Assembly: GCF_000968685.2 (NCBI RefSeq)
Contig: NZ_LAKD02000040.1
Location: forward strand, 62,001 to 126,000
Length of the DNA stretch: 64,000 bases
Direction: 5' to 3'
DNA from: Streptomyces antioxidans
Lineage (GTDB): Bacteria; Actinomycetota; Actinomycetes; Streptomycetales; Streptomycetaceae
Shown here: in pieces, positions 53,995-62,424 of the stretch
How the letters are laid out: each line of letters opens with the position of its first letter
Numbering within the stretch: position 1 is the first letter of the stretch
The notes under the pieces: generated by a model
The model's input: the letters and a program-made list of their open reading frames with translations, nothing else
Told to the model about the DNA's origin: nothing
Database searches by the model: none
Translations under genes and position numbers: made by a program

Positions 53995-54575
53995 GGCCCA
54001 CTGCCTTCACCCGCCGCGTCCGGCTCGCTCAATAGCATCGCAAACCCCCTGTCGTGCTGCGCCGCTACTGTGCCGCTACTGTCTCCAGATGTACACGGAG
54101 CGCAGATGCGATGTCCAGCATTGTCCCGGTGGTCTTGTTGGTGTCTGGGGGGAATTGAACTTGGCTGAAAAAAAGTCGTTAGGCTGTCCCTTCGAGGTCG
54201 ACTGACGTCGTTCGACAGCGCGTCGTCTCCACCGCGGCGGGTACACATCGGAGGAGGGGCAGGGGCAGTTCGGATCGCCCCGGAACCCCGCGGCCGGTCC
54301 AGGCGTCATAGACCACAACGGCCGCGCCCATCCCCGTGTGGCGAGGAAGGCACCAACCGGACGGCAAGCGCCATGCGCGCGCCACCCCTCGCCACGTTCC
54401 ACGCTCGGCCTGCGGCGTGATGCGCTGCCTTGTACGCGCAGTGACTTGTGATCCACCTGCTGTGACGGGCCGAACGATGCCGGACAGCGCCACGTAGTGC
54501 TAAGTGAAGTGCCATCTGAAGTGCGATGTAGTGCGACGGACAGCCCTCGGCGTTAACGGAAAGGAACGAGCGCTC
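53995..54575. other. Intergenic region phosphatase / prim-pol gene
   Basis: 581 bases with no supportable gene. Visible: an 11-bp tandem duplication GCCGCTACTGT (54061-54071, 54072-54082), an AT-rich patch with a run of seven A at about 54167-54173, and a spaced AGTGC repeat series at 54496-54534 just before the prim-pol gene. Divergent promoters presumably lie here. Confidence 0.55.
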
Positions 54576-55250
54576 ATGCGCGAGATCCTCGGAAGGCGAC
54601 GCAAGTTCTCGCTGCGGCGCGGCGCGCGGTCGCCGCTGCTGCGTGCGGCGCTCATCTGCGCCACCGAGTGGCAGTGGCCCGTGGTCCCTGGTGTCGGGCT
54701 CCGGTCCGGCGGCGGACGGCCGCGGGTATGTGGCTGCCCCGACCCGGAATGTGCAGTTCCGGGTGCACACCCGTTCGACCCTGTTCTCCTCGCCGCCACC
54801 ACGGACGCGCGCATGGTGCGCTGGTGGTGGGGCAACCGGCCCTCCGCGCCCCTCCTGCTCGCCACCGGCGGCCACGCGCCCTGCGCGGTGAGCCTGCCCG
54901 CGGTCGCCGGGGCGCGGGCGCTGGCGGTCTTCGACCGGGCGGGTGTGAAGCTCGGCCCGGTGGTCGCCACGCCCACCCGCTGGTCGCTGTTGGTGGAGCC
55001 GTACTCCCTCGAAGACCTCGGCGAGCTGCTGAGCCAGCAGGACTGGGTGCCCAGCTCGCTGCGGTTCCACGGCGAGGGCGGCTATGTGGTGCTGCCGCCG
55101 TCGCAGACGGGCTCCGGGCGGGTGCGCTGGGAGCGGCCGCCGCCGCGGCGCTCCGGGCGGCCCTGGCTGCCCGAGGTGACCACCGTGGTGAACGCCTTGG
55201 TGGAGGCCAGCACCAGCGCTCCCGACGGAGGCAGTCGGCTCGCCTACTGA
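54576..55250 (+). CDS. Small prim-pol-domain-like protein
   Basis: 224 residues, resembling the streptomycete proteins annotated as bifunctional DNA primase/polymerase. Recognised from AALICATEWQWPVVPGVGL, CGCPDPECAVPGAHPFDP, WWWGNRPSAPLLLATG, LPAVAGARALAVFDR and FHGEGGYVVLPPSQTGSG. It has only the N-terminal prim-pol-like domain; no helicase follows. The order WP-PG...HP(F)D...GGYVVLPPS fits the archaeo-eukaryotic primase-type fold, but I cannot confirm all catalytic acids. Ends ASTSAPDGGSRLAY, a conserved tail. AAAGGAAC lies upstream of ATG 54576. Confidence 0.78.
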   Translation: MREILGRRRKFSLRRGARSPLLRAALICATEWQWPVVPGVGLRSGGGRPRVCGCPDPECAVPGAHPFDPVLLAATTDARMVRWWWGNRPSAPLLLATGGHAPCAVSLPAVAGARALAVFDRAGVKLGPVVATPTRWSLLVEPYSLEDLGELLSQQDWVPSSLRFHGEGGYVVLPPSQTGSGRVRWERPPPRRSGRPWLPEVTTVVNALVEASTSAPDGGSRLAY

Positions 55251-55738
55251 GGCGGGCCCCGGGTGCGGGGGTTCGGGGGCCGCTGAGCGCGGCGGACCGC
55301 TGGGCGTGACGCTCGCGGGTGTGTGAGGGCCCGGAGGCCGGGGAGGCGACTTCCTGGGCTCCGGGCCCGGCGCTTTTCGTGCGCGCGGGGCATTTCTCCG
55401 TGGGCACAGGGTTTCTCTGCGGGCACAGGCGCTTTTCGTGGGCGCAGGACGCCGAGGGGCTTCCTGCGCGGGTCAACTCCCCCGCTGCCGGGAGCAGTTG
55501 GTCCGTACCTGCCTCGCCGTCCCGCGCCGCTCCACGCCGCCGTCCGGACGCGGACATAGAAGCGCCCGGTCGCTGGCGACGGGGGATGCACCAGCGACCG
55601 GGCTTTTAGAACGGTAACAAGAGATCGGCCGATAGCAAATTCGATCGCGGATTTCCGGACGTCGATTTGCAGGGCGTAACGGTGAGTTGTGAGCGGCGTC
55701 ACGTGTCCCCGCGACGCCCTCCGGCCGTCGGGGGGACG
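55251..55738. other. Intergenic region between convergent genes
   Basis: 488 bases. The 55370-55450 part has three loose copies of a GGGCACAGG/GCTTTTCGTG pattern. The terminator at 55564-55607 lies near the middle, followed by an unusually AT-rich stretch (55604-55660). No gene seen. Confidence 0.6.
55564..55607. terminator. 13-bp hairpin with TTTT tail
   Basis: Arms 55564-55576 and 55591-55603 pair perfectly, 14-nt loop, followed by four T on the plus strand. It lies between convergent genes. Confidence 0.75.
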
Positions 55739-56707
55739 TCAGCTCAGCGTCACCTGACGGTTGGTGAGACCGCCCCGGGCGCGCCGCTGCTCGGGCGTCA
55801 GCGGGGCGTCGGACGCAAGCGCCTCCACAAGCCGTTCTGCGAGGTCCACGGCGGGCTTCTCGGTATCCTCGGCGCTCATCCCGCGTGGCAGATCCCACAC
55901 CGGCACCGTGAGTCCATGGGCCCGGAAGGAACCCACCAGCCGGGTGTCCTCGCCGAGCGAGGAGGCACCCGCGGCGTGCAGCCGGGCGAGGGCGTCCAGC
56001 AGCTTCTCCTCGGGGTGGGACATCACCCAGCGCAGGTGGTTCTTCTCCGGCGTCTCGCACCAGTAAGCCGCCTCCACGCCGGTGAGCCGGGCGGTGGGGA
56101 TCGCGGCCGCGTTGGCCCGTTCCAGGGACGCGGCGACCTCTCCCGTCGCGTTCGCGGCGTCCTCGAGCCAGAACTCGAACCCCTCGTGCAGGGTCGGCGA
56201 GAAAGTGCCCTTCGGGTCGAGCAGATCCTGCAGCCGCGGACCGTCGCCCGGAGCCCGTTCGGCGGTCACCGGGGTGCCCGGCTCGGCGGTCAGCGCGCGG
56301 CGCAGGGTGTCGGCCAGGTCGCGGCTGATGTCCCCGGAGGGCGTGTCGTTCTGGAGGCCGAGCAGCACGGTGCCGTTGTCGCGGCGCAGCGCGGGCCACG
56401 CCATGGGCAGCACGGTCGCCAGGGTGACCGAAGGGACCCCCTCGGGCAGCCCCTCGGCGAGGGTCAGTTCGACGGTCGCGGCGGGCACCAGCTCGCGCAG
56501 CGCCACCCAGTCGCATTCGCCGGGCAGTCCCTCGAAGGGGCGCTGCACCAGCTCGGTGACGGCGTGTGCGGCTTCCCTGCCGTGACAGGCTTTGTAGCGA
56601 CGGCCCGAGCCGCACGGGCAGGGCTCACGGGCGCCCACCACAGGGATTTCGCCGTTGGCGACCCGTGGACCTGTGGCCTTCGTCTGGGGGCGGCGCTTCT
56701 TGGCCAT
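55739..56707 (-). CDS. DUF5926-family protein with SEC-C zinc motif
   Basis: 322 residues. The N-terminus carries a basic start (MAKKRRPQTKAT) and a SEC-C zinc-binding motif EPCPCGSGRRYKACHG (about 29-44), then a conserved domain (GECDWVALRELVPAATVEL, VLPMAWPALRRDNGTVLLGLQ, FEFWLEDA). The family is widespread in actinobacteria; role unknown, the SEC-C suggests interaction with ribosomes or chaperones. GGGAG precedes the ATG. Confidence 0.93.
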   Translation of the reverse strand: MAKKRRPQTKATGPRVANGEIPVVGAREPCPCGSGRRYKACHGREAAHAVTELVQRPFEGLPGECDWVALRELVPAATVELTLAEGLPEGVPSVTLATVLPMAWPALRRDNGTVLLGLQNDTPSGDISRDLADTLRRALTAEPGTPVTAERAPGDGPRLQDLLDPKGTFSPTLHEGFEFWLEDAANATGEVAASLERANAAAIPTARLTGVEAAYWCETPEKNHLRWVMSHPEEKLLDALARLHAAGASSLGEDTRLVGSFRAHGLTVPVWDLPRGMSAEDTEKPAVDLAERLVEALASDAPLTPEQRRARGGLTNRQVTLS

Positions 56708-56880
56708 GGTGAGGCTGTCTCCCGATCGTGCGGCTCAGGGCTTGCTCGTACGCCCGTGACGGTCTGCGTAAGGCCGCGGCGATGCTCTCCTTACGGCGCG
56801 TACGACACGGCGCGTACGACTGGTACGGGCGCGAGCCTAGCCCTTTGGCCGAACCGCGTCGGCTCCCTGCGCCGCGTCGG

Positions 56881-57732
56881 CTACGCGAGCTCGTCCAGAT
56901 CGGCGAAGTCCAGCTCGCGATCGAAGTCGGGGTCGATGTTCGCCTCGACATTCGAGCCACGGCCGGGGCTCAAGTCGGCGTCGAGGCCCGAGCCGAGGCC
57001 GGGGACGGGGACGGGGACGGGGTCCTGGTCGGCGTCGAGATCCGAGCCGAGGTTCGCGTCGAGACCGGCCTCACGTCGCGTTTCAAGTCGCGCGTCGAGG
57101 CCCGGACGCGGCCCGGAGGCCAACTCCGCACCCACCAGGGCGGGACCCAGCTCGGAGCGGCCCAGCTCAGTGGGGCTCAGGTCCGTAGGGCCCAAGTCGG
57201 TGGGACCCAGCTCGGAGGGGCCTGGGCCGGCGGGACCCGGCTCGGTGGGGCCCAGGTCAGGAGAGAGAGCCGAGGGAATCGTGACGCGGCGGGCGAATTC
57301 ATCGTCGGGTGGGAGAAGGGCCCATACGGTGACTTCACCGATGCCGTCCCGCACGCCCCATTCCTCGGCCAGCGATCTGATGATGTTCAGCCCGCGGCCG
57401 CCGCGTGCGGTCACTGACGGTTTGGCTGGAAGTGGCCTTGTGGGTCCGCCGCCATCCGTTACCTCGACCGTCAGCCGGTCGTCCTCGTCGATGGTCCATG
57501 CAGCCCGGACCGTGCCACCACCATGGTCGGAACGCCAAGGGCGGCCATGTCGCCATGCGTTGCTGAGCAGTTCTGAAAGGATCAATACAGCGTCGTCTAT
57601 GACCGAATCCGATACCCCAGTCCTGCCCAAATCGACACGCATCCGCTGTCGTGCCACGCGGACGCCCGCAGGACCATGGGGTACGGCCATGGTCGACGAC
57701 GTCGGCACCTGCCGTGCCACCACCAACGCCAC
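56881..57732 (-). CDS. RsbW-type ATP-binding protein with repetitive tail
   Basis: 283 residues. GHKL domain at about 1-130: N-box LSELLSNAWRHG, G1 VTDGGGPTRP, G2 GGRGLNIIRSLAEEWGV. After DEFARRV the C-terminal half is low-complexity: pentapeptide repeats of type GP(T/S)(D/E)L (about ten copies, DNA period 15 bp, 57125-57265), then Asp/Leu/Pro/Val segments. GTG 57732 has a perfect AAGGAGG 8 nt upstream, deciding the start; the frame to 57819 is not needed. Likely an anti-sigma-type kinase whose partner is elsewhere. Confidence 0.88.
   Translation of the reverse strand: MALVVARQVPTSSTMAVPHGPAGVRVARQRMRVDLGRTGVSDSVIDDAVLILSELLSNAWRHGRPWRSDHGGGTVRAAWTIDEDDRLTVEVTDGGGPTRPLPAKPSVTARGGRGLNIIRSLAEEWGVRDGIGEVTVWALLPPDDEFARRVTIPSALSPDLGPTEPGPAGPGPSELGPTDLGPTDLSPTELGRSELGPALVGAELASGPRPGLDARLETRREAGLDANLGSDLDADQDPVPVPVPGLGSGLDADLSPGRGSNVEANIDPDFDRELDFADLDELA
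57125..57265. repeat. 15-bp tandem repeats within a coding tail
   Basis: About nine imperfect 15-bp units encoding GPTDL/GPSEL-like pentapeptides in the minus-strand gene. Copy number is likely to vary between strains. Confidence 0.8.
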
Positions 57733-57872
57733 CCCCGAAACCTCCTTAGCCCCACGCCACGGGTTGAATGCCCCGCGGCACTGGAGCGGAAACCGGCCAA
57801 GTGGCATCGCGTGACGCACTCGTCACGAATGAATACGTACCGAACGCGCCGGTGTACGCCTTGTAATGCCCA

Positions 57873-58706
57873 TTATGAGCGTCCGAGTTGGGACAGTACC
57901 TGTTTGGGGCGATTGGTGATCAGCGCGTCAACCCCCAGGCGGACGCACATGTCGACGTCCTCCGGTTCATCGACGGTCCAGACGTGCACTCGGTGCCCCT
58001 CGCGCTGCAGCCGCGCCACATAGCCGGGGTGGTTGCGTACGATCCGGATGCTCGGCCCCGCGATCCCCACCCCGGGCGGCAACTGCCCGTCCCGGTGGCG
58101 CGGCAGTATGAACTGCATCAGGTAGACGGTGGGGATGGCCGGGGCCCCGCTGCGGATCCGGTGCAGGGAGCGCGCTGAGAAGCTCATCACACGGATGGGT
58201 GAACGTTCGCCGGGCGGCGGCGTCTCCAGGCCGAAGCGGCGCAGCAGCCCGAGCAGCCGGTCCTCCACCTGGCCCGCCCACCGGGTGGGATGCTTGGTCT
58301 CGATCGCCAGTTCGATGCGGCGTCCGGCGTCCGCGACGAGCTCCAGGAGCCGTTCCAGGGTGAGGACGGAGATGCTGTCCCGGCTGTCGCGGTCCGGCTC
58401 CTCCCTGTCGTTGGCCCGGCCCCGCCAGGAGCCGAAGTCCAGGGCCGCCAGATCGGACAGCTCCAGCGCCGAGACCGCGCCCCGGCCGTTGGAGGTGCGG
58501 TCGATGCGGCGGTCGTGCACACAGACGAGATGGCCGTCGGCGGTCAACCGGACATCGCACTCCAGGGCGTCGGCACCGTCCTCGATTGCCTTACGGTAGG
58601 CGGCCAGGGTGTGCTCCGGGGCATCCTCGGAGGCCCCTCGGTGAGCGATGACGGAGACGGTGTGCGGCCCGGGGCGGCCGTCCCGGGCGGGGTGCGCATA
58701 GGTCAC
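57873..58706 (-). CDS. Glycerophosphodiester phosphodiesterase
   Basis: 277 residues, TIM-barrel GDPD. The catalytic start VIAHRGASEDAPEHTLAAY contains the His-Arg-Gly and Glu; ALECDVRLTADGHLVCVHD supplies Glu, Asp and His; LAIETKHP and VHVWTVDEPED complete the pattern. It hydrolyses deacylated phospholipids to glycerol-3-phosphate and an alcohol. No signal peptide, so cytosolic. GTG 58706 has no good ribosome site; the frame runs upstream to 58943 without homology. Confidence 0.93.
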   Translation of the reverse strand: MTYAHPARDGRPGPHTVSVIAHRGASEDAPEHTLAAYRKAIEDGADALECDVRLTADGHLVCVHDRRIDRTSNGRGAVSALELSDLAALDFGSWRGRANDREEPDRDSRDSISVLTLERLLELVADAGRRIELAIETKHPTRWAGQVEDRLLGLLRRFGLETPPPGERSPIRVMSFSARSLHRIRSGAPAIPTVYLMQFILPRHRDGQLPPGVGIAGPSIRIVRNHPGYVARLQREGHRVHVWTVDEPEDVDMCVRLGVDALITNRPKQVLSQLGRS

Positions 58707-58935
58707 CGCGTTATGGTGCCACCGCCCGGTGTGAGCCGGTGGACGCGGCCTCTCCGTTCGTTCGCACGGAATGGCGAGAGGGCGAATTGTCCGGGATAAA
58801 GGGTGGTAGTCCGCGGGGCTGTCGCTCCTTACGGCGGTCTGACGCGCTGTGGGAAAAGCTGACGACGTAAGACGTAACGGTAAGACGTACACGTGGGCCG
58901 TCGAGGAAATCTGTCGTGCACCTGAGGAGAGAGCT

Positions 58936-60504
58936 GTGAGCACCGAGAACGAGGGCTCTGCCGTTCCGCCCGCGCCCGGGCCGCATCCGGCCCCTCCGGG
59001 GCCGCACCCGACCCCGGCGGTGCCGCCCGCGCCGGACTACGAGCCCACCGCGGGCGCGCGGCCGGACGGACCCATAGGCACGCCCGACGCCGCGCCGTCG
59101 GCCGCGCCCCCCGCCCAGCCCCCGTCGGCGCCCCCGCCCGCGTCACCGGCCGCTCCCCCGGCCGTCTCGGCGTCGGCCGGTGCGGGCGACGGGTCAGGCG
59201 GCGGTGCCCACGGCCCCGGGCAGGGCCCCGGCCCGAACGCCGGGCAGTCCAGCGCGTGGTGGCCGGCCGAGGGCGGACAGCCGCACGGCGGCCAAGGCGA
59301 CGGACAGGGTGGGCAGGGCGGCCCAGGCGGACCGGGCGGGCCGTGGGGGACCGCTCCCGTGCCGTCCTCCGGCCCGTCCGAGCGCAAGCCCCGCGGGCTG
59401 GTCGCCGCCGTGCTGGCCGCCGTCCTGGTGGCGGGCGCCATCGGCGGCGGGGTCGGCTTCTGGGCCGCCGACCGGGAGGGCGACGGCGACACCACCACCG
59501 TCTCCGCCTACGGCAACCCCAAGACCGAGAGCCGCGCGCCCGGCTCGGTGTCGAGCATCGCCAACAAGACCCTGCCCAGCGTCGTCACCATCGAGGCCCA
59601 GGGCGGCAACGGCGAGAGCGGCACCGGCACCGGCTTCGTCTACGACAAGCAGGGCCACATCCTCACCAACAACCACGTCGTCGCCTCGGCCGCCGACAAC
59701 GGCAAGCTGACCGCCACCTTCTCCAATGGCAAGCGGTACACCGCCCAGGTCGTCGGCCGCGCCCAGGGCTACGACGTCGCCGTGGTCAAGCTCAAGAACG
59801 CCGCGGGCGCCAAGCTCGACCCGCTGCCCCTCGGCAACTCCGACCGGGTCGCCGTGGGCGACGCCACCGTCGCCATCGGCGCCCCCTTCGGCCTCTCCGG
59901 CACCGTCACCACGGGCATCGTGAGCGCCAAGAACCGCCCGGTCGCCTCCAGTGACGGAGGCGGCGGCAACGCCTCGTACATGAGCGCCCTCCAGACCGAC
60001 GCCTCCATCAACCCGGGCAACTCCGGCGGCCCGCTGCTCAACGCGGACGGCGGCGTCATCGGCATCAACTCCGCCATCCAGTCCGCCGGCAACGGCAGCG
60101 GCCTCGGCGAGTCCCAGCAGTCCGGCAGCATCGGCCTCGGCTTCGCGATCCCGATCAACCAGGCCAAGAACGTCGCCGAACAGCTGATCAAGACGGGCCA
60201 GCCCATCTACCCGGTGATCGAGGCCACGGTCAGCACGAAGGACTCCACCAACGGCGCCACCATCGCCTCCAACGGCACCGGCGGCAGCCCCGCCGTCGTC
60301 CCCGGCGGCCCGGCCGACAAGGCCGGCCTCAAGTCCGGCGACGTGATCACCAAGCTGGACGACATGGCCATCGACAGCGGCCCCACCCTCATCAGCGAGA
60401 TCTGGACCCACCAGCCGGGCGACAAGGTCACCCTCACCTACAAGCGCGGCGGCAAGGTATCCACGACGGAGGTCACCTTGGGCAAGCGCAAGGGCGACAG
60501 CTAA
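58936..60504 (+). CDS. HtrA/DegP-type membrane-anchored serine protease with PDZ domain
   Basis: 522 residues. The first ~150 residues are a cytosolic Pro/Gly/Ala-rich region, then one helix (GLVAAVLAAVLVAGAIGGGVGFW) and an extracytoplasmic trypsin-like domain with His (LTNNHVVAS), Asp (GYDVAVVK) and Ser (NPGNSGGPLL), and a PDZ domain (about 410-515: PADKAGLKSGDVITKLDD). Quality-control protease of the cell envelope. GTG 58936 has GGAGAGAG 2-8 nt upstream. A hairpin follows the stop. Confidence 0.96.
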   Translation: MSTENEGSAVPPAPGPHPAPPGPHPTPAVPPAPDYEPTAGARPDGPIGTPDAAPSAAPPAQPPSAPPPASPAAPPAVSASAGAGDGSGGGAHGPGQGPGPNAGQSSAWWPAEGGQPHGGQGDGQGGQGGPGGPGGPWGTAPVPSSGPSERKPRGLVAAVLAAVLVAGAIGGGVGFWAADREGDGDTTTVSAYGNPKTESRAPGSVSSIANKTLPSVVTIEAQGGNGESGTGTGFVYDKQGHILTNNHVVASAADNGKLTATFSNGKRYTAQVVGRAQGYDVAVVKLKNAAGAKLDPLPLGNSDRVAVGDATVAIGAPFGLSGTVTTGIVSAKNRPVASSDGGGGNASYMSALQTDASINPGNSGGPLLNADGGVIGINSAIQSAGNGSGLGESQQSGSIGLGFAIPINQAKNVAEQLIKTGQPIYPVIEATVSTKDSTNGATIASNGTGGSPAVVPGGPADKAGLKSGDVITKLDDMAIDSGPTLISEIWTHQPGDKVTLTYKRGGKVSTTEVTLGKRKGDS

Positions 60505-60509
60505 CGCGC

Positions 60510-60515
60510 TAGGCT
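60510..60515 (+). promoter_or_regulatory. Candidate -10 element of the tRNA-Ser gene
   Basis: TAGGCT about 28 bases before the mature tRNA 5' end, the spacing expected for a tRNA promoter with a short leader. No clear -35 was seen. Confidence 0.4.
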
Positions 60516-60518
60516 GAT

Positions 60519-60545
60519 CCCCGCGCCATCACGAATGGCGCGGGG
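60519..60545 (+). terminator. Hairpin between htrA-type gene and tRNA-Ser
   Basis: Arms 60519-60529 and 60535-60545, 11 bp perfect, loop CACGA. Its right arm overlaps the first two tRNA bases, so it either ends the protease mRNA or forms in the tRNA leader. Confidence 0.6.
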
Positions 60546-60630
60546 AGGCTTGCCCGAGCGGCCTAAGGGAACGGTCTTGAAAACCGTCGTGGCAGCGATG
60601 TCACCGAGGGTTCAAATCCCTCAGCCTCCG
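60544..60630 (+). tRNA. tRNA-Ser (anticodon UGA)
   Basis: 87 nt with acceptor GGAGGCT (60544-60550) paired to AGCCTCC (60623-60629), anticodon loop CTTGAAA with TGA, a long variable arm and T-arm GAGGGTTCAAATCCCTC. CCA is not encoded. Its 3' end is a possible attachment site for the island downstream. Confidence 0.97.
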
Positions 60631-60637
60631 CAAGTGA

Positions 60638-60672
60638 ACGGCCCCTGACCTGGCAAGACGGTCGGGGGCCGT
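60638..60672 (+). terminator. Terminator of the tRNA-Ser gene
   Basis: Arms 60638-60650 and 60660-60672, 13 bp with one G-T pair, 9-nt loop, starting eight bases after the tRNA. Confidence 0.8.
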
Positions 60673-60727
60673 CGCCATGCGCGCTACCCGCCGGAGACCG
60701 CCGTTCCCCATGATTCCCCGACCGATC

Positions 60728-60746
60728 GGGCACGGAAGGGGCACGG
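60728..60746. repeat. Paired GGGCACG repeat, left copy
   Basis: GGGCACGGAAGGGGCACGG: two GGGCACGG units 11 bp apart, preceded by ATC. The same arrangement recurs at 63076-63094. Possibly arm-type integrase sites inside the end of a mobile element. Confidence 0.55.
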
Positions 60747-60773
60747 CTGGACACCGGCTGAGGGGCCCGCCGA

Positions 60774-61535
60774 CTACCGATCCCGATTGATCGGAATCTC
60801 GTACACGATCTCGCAGTGAGCGGCGGGTACGACGATGTCCGCCGTCTCCACGGGCCGCCCCTGGTCGCTGTAGTACGTCCGGCGGATGTGTGTGACGAGG
60901 GCGGCCTTCTGGATGCCGAGAAGCGACGCCTCTTCGGCGGTCGCCTGCCGCGGCTCCGGCTGCTCCACGGCATGGCTGACGGTGATTCCGATGACGGCCA
61001 TGCGATTGACGACGCCCGCCCCGGCGTGCGGCCCTCCCTCGGGGAGGACGACCAGCGTGCCAGCGGTGAGGTCGTACGGTTCCCAACTCGTCGAGAGCTG
61101 CACGGGCCTGCCATCGGCCAGGAACTCGTATGACGTCCGGACGCACAACTCGCCCTCGGCGATACCGAGTCGCGCTGCGATGTCCGCCGGGGACGGCACC
61201 TTGGCATCGGTCCGGCTCTCCCAGTCGCCGTGCTTGCCGACAGCCCTCATGTCGGCGCGGAACGGCGACCCTTCAGGCTGCTCGCGCGCCGATGACCGGA
61301 CGACCCGCACCCGTTGCCGGGGTTCGGCAACGTACGTCCCCGAACCGGCTCGCCCCTCCAGCACACCCTGGGAGATCAGCAACTCCTGCGCCCGGCGGAC
61401 CACGTTCTCGCCCACCCCGCACTCCTGGCCGATCTGGGCGCGGGACGGCAGGCGGTCCCCTGGCTCCCATACGTGCTCCGCGATCCGCCGCCGGAGCTCA
61501 TCGGCGATGCGGAGATAGGGCGGCTGCTCAGGCAT
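60774..61535 (-). CDS. GntR/HutC-type (UTRA) repressor of the island
   Basis: 253 residues. Winged helix at 1-70 (LRIADELRRRIAEHVWEPGD, IGQECGVGENVVRRAQELL, GSGTYVAEP) and a C-terminal UTRA ligand domain (CVRTSYEFLADGRPVQLSTSW, IGITVSHAVEQPEPRQATAEE). This is the family of KorSA, the repressor of the Streptomyces element pSAM2. It is divergent from four small genes, and two palindromes at 61544-61576 between them are likely its operators. The tRNA-proximal position agrees with an integrative element. Confidence 0.9.
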   Translation of the reverse strand: MPEQPPYLRIADELRRRIAEHVWEPGDRLPSRAQIGQECGVGENVVRRAQELLISQGVLEGRAGSGTYVAEPRQRVRVVRSSAREQPEGSPFRADMRAVGKHGDWESRTDAKVPSPADIAARLGIAEGELCVRTSYEFLADGRPVQLSTSWEPYDLTAGTLVVLPEGGPHAGAGVVNRMAVIGITVSHAVEQPEPRQATAEEASLLGIQKAALVTHIRRTYYSDQGRPVETADIVVPAAHCEIVYEIPINRDR

Positions 61536-61543
61536 ATGGAAAA

Positions 61544-61576
61544 TCTAGTCCACTAGCTCTAATCTAGTTAACTAGC
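61544..61576. promoter_or_regulatory. Twin operators for the divergent GntR repressor
   Basis: TCTAGTCCACTAGC at 61544-61557 and TCTAGTTAACTAGC at 61563-61576, repeated with a 19-bp step; the second contains the perfect palindrome CTAGTTAACTAG. They lie 9 bp from the repressor ATG and 38 bp from the small-gene operon. Confidence 0.8.
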
Positions 61577-61614
61577 TTCACTGAAAGTGATCGCCAGTTG
61601 ACGGAGGCTGCCCT

Positions 61615-61893
61615 GTGCCCGCTTCGGGAGTTAGCGCGGCGGCCATCGCCGCCCGGCTGTCCGCCGTCGGGCTCCCCACGCGCGTGGAGGAGCACGCCCG
61701 ATTCACATCGGTCGAGGCGGAGGTGCCGGAAGCGCTCTCCGCTGAGTCATGGAAGGAGGTCCTGGCGGCGGTGGCCGAGGCCGATCGGTTCGGGCTCCTC
61801 GTCACCTGCCGGAACGGCCGCACTCTCCGGGCGGTCGTAGAAAAACCGGTCCCCACGACGGGCGATGTCAGGGGACCGGGCCATCAGCGATAG
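61615..61893 (+). CDS. Small hypothetical protein, first gene of the island operon
   Basis: 92 residues, soluble: AAIAARLSAVGLPTRVEEHAR then EVLAAVAEADRFGLLVTCRNGRTLRAVVEKP. No family recognised. GTG 61615 has GGAGG 7 nt upstream. First of four tightly spaced small genes that should be repressed by the GntR protein; such sets are common in actinomycete integrative elements. Confidence 0.75.
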   Translation: MPASGVSAAAIAARLSAVGLPTRVEEHARFTSVEAEVPEALSAESWKEVLAAVAEADRFGLLVTCRNGRTLRAVVEKPVPTTGDVRGPGHQR

Positions 61894-61906
61894 GAGCTGA
61901 TTCAGC

Positions 61907-62221
61907 GTGCTCAACCGTATCCGCCGCGCCGTCTCCCTCACCAGGGCGCGGCACTTCTCCAAGGGCAGGCACCGCCGCCCCTTAACACCCTCCCGACCGC
62001 CGGTCGCTCCCGCCTTCTCCGCGCGCGCTGACGAACCGACGCTCATCCTGGAGCGGGCCGCCGACTGGGCGTGGCACCGCTACTCGCTCGCGGGCGAGGA
62101 AACCGCGCTCGTCCGCCCGTACGTGCTGGCCTGGGAAAGGCGCGCACGACAGCACCCAACGGTTGTTGTCGCTCCCCATCTGCCGACCGAGGCCCGGTCA
62201 GCTCTCCTGGAGGCCCGCTGA
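61907..62221 (+). CDS. Small basic hypothetical protein
   Basis: 104 residues. A strongly basic N-terminus (RIRRAVSLTRARHFSKGRHR) suggests nucleic-acid or membrane-surface binding, followed by LERAADWAWHRYSLAGEETAL and YVLAWERRARQHPTVVV. GTG 61907 has AGGAG 10 nt upstream. Stop and next start overlap by one base (TGATG). Confidence 0.72.
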   Translation: MLNRIRRAVSLTRARHFSKGRHRRPLTPSRPPVAPAFSARADEPTLILERAADWAWHRYSLAGEETALVRPYVLAWERRARQHPTVVVAPHLPTEARSALLEAR

Positions 62222-62424
62222 TGCCCTCTCAACAGCAGCCCGACAGCCCGGACGCTTCGGTTGCCCCCTATCAATCAACCGCCTGCCGGATCGGCACACA
62301 CCACGCTTGCGCGGAGTCCTCCCCAGCTCTGGCACCGGTCGACGTGCCGTTGATCTACGAGGCGTGCGACTGCCTGTGTCACCCGGTCTCCGGCGAGACC
62401 CGGCCAGCAGACGCGAAGCAATGA
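62221..62424 (+). CDS. Small Cys/His-rich hypothetical protein
   Basis: 67 residues. Four Cys and three His are arranged ACRIGTHHACAES...YEACDCLCHP, compatible with a small zinc knuckle. GGAGG lies 6 nt before the ATG. Overlaps its neighbours by 1 bp upstream and 4 bp downstream. Family not recognised. Confidence 0.72.
   Translation: MPSQQQPDSPDASVAPYQSTACRIGTHHACAESSPALAPVDVPLIYEACDCLCHPVSGETRPADAKQ

Noticed and set aside
53846..54205. Plus-strand frame of 119 codons antisense to the start of the SpoIIE-type gene
   Set aside because: No family pattern or ribosome site; half of it is the complement of a real gene.
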